Shown here: positions 59,069 to 64,000 of the stretch, one piece after another
Numbering within the stretch: position 1 is the stretch's first letter
Layout of the letters: every line of letters begins with the position of its first letter
From: Aeromicrobium stalagmiti
Lineage (GTDB): Bacteria; Actinomycetota; Actinomycetes; Propionibacteriales; Nocardioidaceae
Direction: 5' to 3'
Assembly: GCF_013283745.1 (NCBI RefSeq)
Contig: NZ_JABSTZ010000001.1
Coordinates: 1,506,406-1,570,405 of the forward strand
DNA: 64,000 nucleotides
Translations under genes and position numbers: made by a program
Notes under the pieces: generated by a model
Seen by the model: only the letters and a program-made list of their open reading frames with translations
What the model was told of the DNA's origin: nothing
The model's database searches: none

Positions 59069-60079
59069 ATGCTGATCGCCCAGCGCCCCGCCCTGTCCGA
59101 AGAGGTCGTCGACGAGTTCCGTTCGCGGTTCGTCATCGAGCCCCTGGAGCCCGGCTTTGGCTACACCCTCGGCAACTCGCTGCGTCGCACGCTGCTGTCG
59201 TCGATCCCGGGTGCGGCTGTCACCTCGATCAAGATCGACGGTGTCCTGCACGAGTTCTCGACCGTCCCCGGTGTCACCGAGGACGTCACCGAGATCATCC
59301 TCAACCTGAAGGAGCTCGTGGTCTCCTCGGAGAACGACGAGCCCGTCGTCATGTACCTCCGCAAGGAGGGCGCCGGCAGCGTGACCGCCGCCGACATCCA
59401 GCCCCCGGCCGGTGTCGAGGTCCACAACCCCGACCTGCACATCGCGACGCTCAACGCCAAGGGCAAGATCGAGATCGAGCTCGTCGTCGAGCGCGGCCGC
59501 GGCTACGTCTCGGCGGTTCAGAACAAGTCGGGTGACGAAGAGATCGGCCGCATGCCGGTCGACTCGATCTACTCGCCGGTCCTGAAGGTGACCTACAAGG
59601 TCGAGGCGACTCGTGTCGAGCAGCGCACCGACTTCGACAAGCTCGTCATCGACGTCGAGACCAAGAAGTCGATCCTCCCGCGCGACGCCATCGCGTCGGC
59701 CGGTTCGACCCTGGTCGAGCTGTTCGGCCTGGCGCGTGAGCTCAACGTCGAGGCCGAGGGCATCGACATCGGTCCGAGCCCGGTCGACGAGCAGCTCGCT
59801 GCAGACCTGGCCCTGCCGATCGAGGACCTCAACTTCACGGTTCGGTCCTACAACTGCCTCAAGCGCGAGGGCGTCCACACCGTGGGCGAGCTCATCACGC
59901 GCTCGGAGCAGGACCTGCTCGACATTCGCAACTTCGGTTCGAAGTCGATCGACGAGGTCAAGGCCAAGCTCACCGAGATGGGTCTTGCGCTCAAGGACAG
60001 CCCGGCCGGCTTCGACCCGTCCGCGGCCATCGATGCGTACGACGACGACGCCAGCTTCGCCGAGGACGAGCAGTACTGA
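59069..60079 (+). CDS. rpoA: RNA polymerase alpha subunit
   Basis: A 336-residue assembly platform. The N-terminal domain (about 1-225) has [20 protein letters not shown], which mediates dimerisation. The C-terminal domain (about 245-310) contains [20 protein letters not shown] and the DNA-binding helix [14 protein letters not shown]. An acidic tail ends the protein. GGAAAGGAAG precedes ATG. Confidence 0.99.
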   Translation: MLIAQRPALSEEVVDEFRSRFVIEPLEPGFGYTLGNSLRRTLLSSIPGAAVTSIKIDGVLHEFSTVPGVTEDVTEIILNLKELVVSSENDEPVVMYLRKEGAGSVTAADIQPPAGVEVHNPDLHIATLNAKGKIEIELVVERGRGYVSAVQNKSGDEEIGRMPVDSIYSPVLKVTYKVEATRVEQRTDFDKLVIDVETKKSILPRDAIASAGSTLVELFGLARELNVEAEGIDIGPSPVDEQLAADLALPIEDLNFTVRSYNCLKREGVHTVGELITRSEQDLLDIRNFGSKSIDEVKAKLTEMGLALKDSPAGFDPSAAIDAYDDDASFAEDEQY

Positions 60080-60129
60080 CGTACTGCCCGATCACCGGCC
60101 TCTCGCCCGATTGATTCTGGAGACACACC

Positions 60130-60735
60130 ATGCCCACGCCCACCAAGGGTCCCCGCCTCGGCGGTAGCCCGGCTCACCAGCGACTGATCCTCGCCAACCT
60201 CGCGCAGAACCTGTTCGAGCACGGCAAGATCACGACGACCGAGGCCAAGGCTCGCCGTCTGCGTCCCTACGCCGAGTCGCTCATCACGAAGGCCAAGACG
60301 GACACGGTGGCCAACCGCCGCCAGGTCGTCAAGGTCATCCGTGACAAGAGCATCCTGCACACGCTGTTCACCGAGATCGGTCCCGCCATGGCGACCCGTC
60401 CCGGCGGCTACACGCGCATCACGAAGATCGCGCCGCGCAAGGGCGACAACGCCCCCATGGCCGTCATCGAGATCGTCGAGGCCAAGCAGTTCGGCGCGCA
60501 GAACCAGACGCCCAAGAAGGCGAAGGCTGCCCCGAAGGCCGAGGCTCCCGTCGTCGAGGCCCAGGACTCCCCGTCCGACGACCTCGGCACGGACATCGAC
60601 GTCGTCGAGGCGACTCAGGATGCTCCTGAGGCTGCCGAGACCGTTGACGCCGCGGCCGACGTCGACACCGAGGCTCCGGCCGAGGACACCCTCGAGACCG
60701 AGGCTCCGGCCCCGACCGAGGACGACGCCAAGTAG
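60130..60735 (+). CDS. rplQ: 50S ribosomal protein L17 with acidic tail
   Basis: Residues 1-120 are a regular L17 ([40 protein letters not shown]). An extra 80 residues follow: a short Lys/Ala stretch (about 125-140) and then a strongly acidic Asp/Glu/Ala/Pro tail to 201. Many actinobacterial L17 proteins have tails, though this one is long. GGAGACACACC precedes ATG. The operon ends in the hairpin just downstream. Confidence 0.97.
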   Translation: MPTPTKGPRLGGSPAHQRLILANLAQNLFEHGKITTTEAKARRLRPYAESLITKAKTDTVANRRQVVKVIRDKSILHTLFTEIGPAMATRPGGYTRITKIAPRKGDNAPMAVIEIVEAKQFGAQNQTPKKAKAAPKAEAPVVEAQDSPSDDLGTDIDVVEATQDAPEAAETVDAAADVDTEAPAEDTLETEAPAPTEDDAK

Positions 60736-60750
60736 TCATCCGCACGACCC

Positions 60751-60784
60751 AGGACGCCCGTCACCGCAAGGTGGCGGGCGTCCT
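60751..60784 (+). terminator. rplQ terminator hairpin
   Basis: Bases 60751-60765 pair with 60770-60784 (15 bp, one G-T pair), capped by a GCAA tetraloop, as in the rpoC terminator. Transcription may continue weakly to the peptidase gene, about 105 bases on. Confidence 0.85.
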
Positions 60785-60889
60785 GTCGTTGCCGGCTGTG
60801 CGCCGCGGGCAGGGCTCGGGGGCGACTGATATTTTGGAGGTCCCGCGGGGTGCGCGCCGACGCCACGCCTTCACAGTGAGACATCTGCC

Positions 60890-63283
60890 GTGACCAGTGC
60901 TCGCCGGTCGTTGACCGTTGCCGTGGCCACCTCGGTCGTCCTGGCCGGCCTGACGGTCGGCGCCTCGGCCGAGACCGTGCCTGACGTGAGGTCGCCGAAG
61001 GGCGGCCCTGTGAAGCCTGCCGAGGTGCCCGACGTCGCCAAGGGCCTGATCGTCAAGACGACCACGGCGACCCCGTCCGACGCGCTGCTGGCGGCCACCG
61101 ACGACGCCCTGGGAGCCAAGGGCGAGGTGGCCGGCGACGACAGGCTCATGGCCCGGGTGTCGACCGTCGACTTCGACGAGGTGGTGGCCGGCGACGTCGC
61201 GGAGGATGCTGCTGCCAAGGTCGCCGAGCGTGCCGACGTGGTGTGGGCGGTGCCCAACCGGCTGCGGCAGGTCGGCACGCAGGCCCCCGTCGTCAAGAAC
61301 GACTCCGACTTCGCGGTGCAGCGCAGTCTCTGGAACACCGGCTACACGACCAACCCCCAGCTGAACGTCCCGAGCAACGGCGGCTACAGCATCAAGGCCC
61401 CGTCGCTCTGGCGCGCGACCGAGGGCTTGTCGAGCACCGTGGTCGCCGTGATCGACACCGGCATCCTGCCGGGGCACCCGGACCTGGCCGGCAAGATCGT
61501 GCCGGGGCGCGACATGATCACCAACCTCGCGACGGCCGGTGACGGCAACGGGCGTGACAGCGATCCGACGGATCCGGGCGACTGGTACGACGAGGGCGAC
61601 TGCACGTTCCGCGGGTCGTCGGCCAGCTCGTGGCACGGCACCTTCGTCGCGGGCCAGATCGCGGCTGCGACGAACAACGCCGCGGGCATCGCGGCCGTGG
61701 CACCCAACGTCAAGGTCCAGGCGGTCCGTGCACTCGGCACGTGCGGCGGCTACGACAGCGACATCGCCGACGCCATGCGATGGGCGGCCGGAGTGACCGT
61801 CGACGGCAGCACGAACCCCACACCGGCAGCGGTCGTGAACCTCTCGTTGGCCGGCTCGCCGGGGACGGCGACCCAGCGCAACGACGACTGCCTGCTCTAC
61901 AACGCCGCCGCCAGGGAGGGGAAGGCCAAGGGGGCCATCTACGTCGCGTCGGCGGGCAACGACGGTGCCAACGCCAACCGCGTGACACCGGCATCGTGCT
62001 CCGAGCTCATCTCGGTGGGTGCGACCAGCATCAACGGGTTCAGCGCGATCTACTCCAACATCGGGTCGACGGTCGACCTGTCCGCCCCCGGTGGCGACAC
62101 CACGGTCGACGCGGTGAGGGGCAGCGACAGCTCGAAGCGCGACATCATCTGGTCGCTGGGTGACACCGGCCAGAAGGCGCGGAGCGCCTACGCGGTCATC
62201 GGCTACGAGGGCACCAGCATGGCGGCGCCGCAGGTGGCCGGCGCGGCAGCACTGCTCCACGGGTTGGGCTTCGCGACTCCGACCGAGCTCACCAACGCCC
62301 TCTACGCGTCGGTGTCGCCGTTCCGGGCGCGGTCGGGTGCCTATGCCAAGAAGGCCGTCGGGCCCGACCCCTACGACCTCAACTGCACGTCGCCGGGCCG
62401 GCAGTGGTGCGGCCGTGGTCTGCTCGACCTCAGCCGCGTGCAGGTGCCGCTCACGGCTCCGGTCATCAATGGCACACCCACGGTCGGGGAGCCGCTCACG
62501 ACGTCGCTCGGCACCTGGGTTCGTACCCCGTCGGCGCCGACGTACGTGTGGAAGGTCGACGGCGCCACCCGCGGCACGGAGAGCACCTACTGGCCCACTG
62601 CTGACGACATCGGGCGGTCGATCACCGTCACGGTGGCGCCGTCGACGTCTGCCTTCAAGAGGCTGTCGAAGACCTCAGCCGCGCTCAGCGTGCCGGACGG
62701 ACCGGAAGTCGCGCTGAACGGGCCGACTGCCACGCCGACCTACGGATCGCCCTTCACCCTCACCGCGACCGTGCAAGGCGCGTCGGGCGGCGCCGTCGAG
62801 CTGCGCACCGACGGCGGGACCGTGCTCGGCACGGGTGTGGTGGCCGGTGGGAAGGCGACCATCGCGGTCTCCGCAGCCTCGGCACGCAGGCTGGTCCCGG
62901 CAGGCTCGTCGCTGCGTGCGGCCTACCTGGGCGACGGCACGACCGCGAAGGCCTCATCACCCCGCCGCACCATCACCTCGAGGAAGCTGGCAGCCAAGGT
63001 CTCCACCTCGCTCGGCTCCCGGGTCAGGACGACGTCACGGGCGACCCTGGAGGTCCGGGTGCTGGAGAGCCCCGACCTGTTCGCCAACCCCACCGGTGAG
63101 CTGCGGGTCTACGACGGGACGAAGCGGATCCTCATCACGCGGATCTACAGCAACAGCGGCGGCACGAAGTCGATCCGGCTGCCGCAGCTGAAGAAGGGCA
63201 CCCACCGGATCAAGGTCTACTTCAAGGACAGCGACTACATCGCGTCGACCTACTCGGCGGTGCGGACGATCACGGCGTCATAG
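60890..63283 (+). CDS. Secreted S8 (subtilisin) peptidase with Ig-like repeat
   Basis: A 797-residue exported serine protease. A signal peptide (about 1-27) is followed by a propeptide-like region (about 28-145), then the catalytic domain: Asp189 in VIDTG, His249 in WHGTFVAG, Asn357 in ASAGNDG and Ser443 in GTSMAAPQVAG, all intact. After it come one repeat of the type seen in the CHAP protein (from VINGTPTVGEPLTTSLGTW, about 524-605), then two Ig-like domains (about 608-700 and 700-797). GTG 60890 has a weak ribosome site (CAGTGAGAC). A tandem paralogue follows. Confidence 0.9.
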   Translation: MTSARRSLTVAVATSVVLAGLTVGASAETVPDVRSPKGGPVKPAEVPDVAKGLIVKTTTATPSDALLAATDDALGAKGEVAGDDRLMARVSTVDFDEVVAGDVAEDAAAKVAERADVVWAVPNRLRQVGTQAPVVKNDSDFAVQRSLWNTGYTTNPQLNVPSNGGYSIKAPSLWRATEGLSSTVVAVIDTGILPGHPDLAGKIVPGRDMITNLATAGDGNGRDSDPTDPGDWYDEGDCTFRGSSASSWHGTFVAGQIAAATNNAAGIAAVAPNVKVQAVRALGTCGGYDSDIADAMRWAAGVTVDGSTNPTPAAVVNLSLAGSPGTATQRNDDCLLYNAAAREGKAKGAIYVASAGNDGANANRVTPASCSELISVGATSINGFSAIYSNIGSTVDLSAPGGDTTVDAVRGSDSSKRDIIWSLGDTGQKARSAYAVIGYEGTSMAAPQVAGAAALLHGLGFATPTELTNALYASVSPFRARSGAYAKKAVGPDPYDLNCTSPGRQWCGRGLLDLSRVQVPLTAPVINGTPTVGEPLTTSLGTWVRTPSAPTYVWKVDGATRGTESTYWPTADDIGRSITVTVAPSTSAFKRLSKTSAALSVPDGPEVALNGPTATPTYGSPFTLTATVQGASGGAVELRTDGGTVLGTGVVAGGKATIAVSAASARRLVPAGSSLRAAYLGDGTTAKASSPRRTITSRKLAAKVSTSLGSRVRTTSRATLEVRVLESPDLFANPTGELRVYDGTKRILITRIYSNSGGTKSIRLPQLKKGTHRIKVYFKDSDYIASTYSAVRTITAS

Positions 63284-63388
63284 ACGTCACAGGGCTCGCA
63301 AAGCCCAGACAGGCTGCCTCCTGGGCCGATATGTTTCTCGCTGCTGCGGTGACGTCGTAACCGCCTCTTCCAGGGGGAGTCCCACCGC

Positions 63389-64000
63389 ATGTCCAGGATC
63401 CGTCGGTCGCTGACCGTCACCGCTGTCGCGTCGTTGCTGCTGTCGGGGCTGGCGGTGAGCGCCTCGGCCGACCAGGTGCCCGCGGCGGTCCGGGCTCCGT
63501 CGGCCGAGGCGCCGTCGCCGGTGGTCGCGGCGCCTGAGGCCGACGGCATCGCCCGCGGGCTCATCGTCAAGACCACGACCTCGGACCCGTCCGAGGCACT
63601 GCTGGACGCCGCTGACGACGCACTCGGGTCGCAGGCCGAGATCGTCGGCGACGCGACGATCTCGGGCACGACCTCGTCCGTCGCGTTCGACGAGCCGGTG
63701 TCAGCCGACCTGGCCGCCGACGTCGCCGAGACCGTCGAGCGCCGCAGCGACGTGGTGTGGGCCGTGCCCGACACGATGCGGCAGATCAGCGCCAACCCGC
63801 CGGTGACGACGAACGACTCGTTGTTCGCCGAGCAGTGGGCCCTGTGGGACCGCTCGGTGAGCAAGCCGGCGGGTGGCTTCAGCCTCAAGGCCCCCGCGCT
63901 GTGGCCGGTGACGACCGGTTCGCCGGAGGTCCGCGTCGCAGTGCTCGACACCGGGGTCCGCACGTCCCACCCCGAGCTGAGCGGCCGGCTGGTCCCCGGC
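63389..64000 (+). CDS. Second S8 peptidase, 3' end outside window
   Basis: From ATG 63389 the frame is open for 204 codons to the last base. It aligns along its length with the upstream peptidase: SLTVTAVASLLLSGLAVSAS signal, GLIVKTTT-SDPSEALL, RRSDVVWAVPDTMRQIS, SLKAPALWPVTTG, and the catalytic Asp187 in VAVLDTGVRTSHPELSGRL. The His and Ser fall beyond the window. AGGGGGAG lies 8 bases upstream of the ATG. The 105-base gap between the two genes has a weak GGGCT/AGCCC hairpin (63292-63306) and a possible -10 TATGTT near 63332. Confidence 0.9.
   Translation, partial: MSRIRRSLTVTAVASLLLSGLAVSASADQVPAAVRAPSAEAPSPVVAAPEADGIARGLIVKTTTSDPSEALLDAADDALGSQAEIVGDATISGTTSSVAFDEPVSADLAADVAETVERRSDVVWAVPDTMRQISANPPVTTNDSLFAEQWALWDRSVSKPAGGFSLKAPALWPVTTGSPEVRVAVLDTGVRTSHPELSGRLVPG

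Overview
The window is high-GC, densely packed DNA from an Actinomycetota bacterium, most likely order Propionibacteriales, family Nocardioidaceae; an Aeromicrobium-like organism would fit. The reasons are the gene order rplA-rplJ-rplL-rpoB-rpoC-rpsL-rpsG-fusA-tuf-S10-spc-alpha, actinobacterial protein signatures (a TTG-started RpoB, zinc-type S14, a complete mceA-F operon, a mycothiol-type DinB-like protein, many Ala/Lys/Pro-rich tails), frequent GTG starts, and strong GC hairpin terminators mostly lacking U-tracts. The genus is an inference.

Layout. 1-2175: the 3' part of rplA, then two tandem LppX/LprG-like lipid-binding lipoproteins. 2198-3590: rplJ-rplL behind an L10-type autoregulatory leader with its own promoter and attenuator. 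3642-15213: an eleven-gene, translationally coupled Mce lipid-import operon (MceG-like ATPase, two YrbE permeases, MceA-F, two Mce-associated proteins). 15250-22831: rpoB-rpoC with promoter, intercistronic hairpin and terminator. 22832-32363: an accessory block with a vestigial signal-peptide frame, a cutinase-like lipoprotein, an acyltransferase, a Nudix hydrolase, an unknown lipoprotein, a GntR regulator with a hydroxyacid-oxoacid transhydrogenase and an FAD/Fe-S dehydrogenase, and a mycothiol-dependent-type enzyme. 32394-36902: rpsL-rpsG-fusA-tuf. 36966-38584: a CDF metal exporter and a lipoprotein. 38743-48990: the S10 and spc ribosomal operons. 49098-51795: secY-adk-map. 51800-56876: an accessory insert (lipoprotein, CHAP amidase, DdaH with an Lrp regulator, beta-lactamase-fold protein) separating map from infA. 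56873-60784: infA-rpmJ-rpsM-rpsK-rpsD-rpoA-rplQ. 60890-64000: two tandem secreted S8 peptidases, the second cut by the window end.

How it works together. Most of the window is the transcription and translation core. The Mce system and the two lipoproteins next to it probably form one envelope lipid-transport unit. The GntR block looks like a 4-hydroxybutyrate/D-2-hydroxyglutarate shuttle. The most unusual items are the L4 protein fused to an extra C-terminal domain, the full mce operon at the site where mycobacteria keep an isolated mceG (mkl), the dehydrogenase pair, and a tRNA/tmRNA 3'-end fragment inside the map-infA insert. No CRISPR array, insertion sequence, complete tRNA or rRNA was seen.
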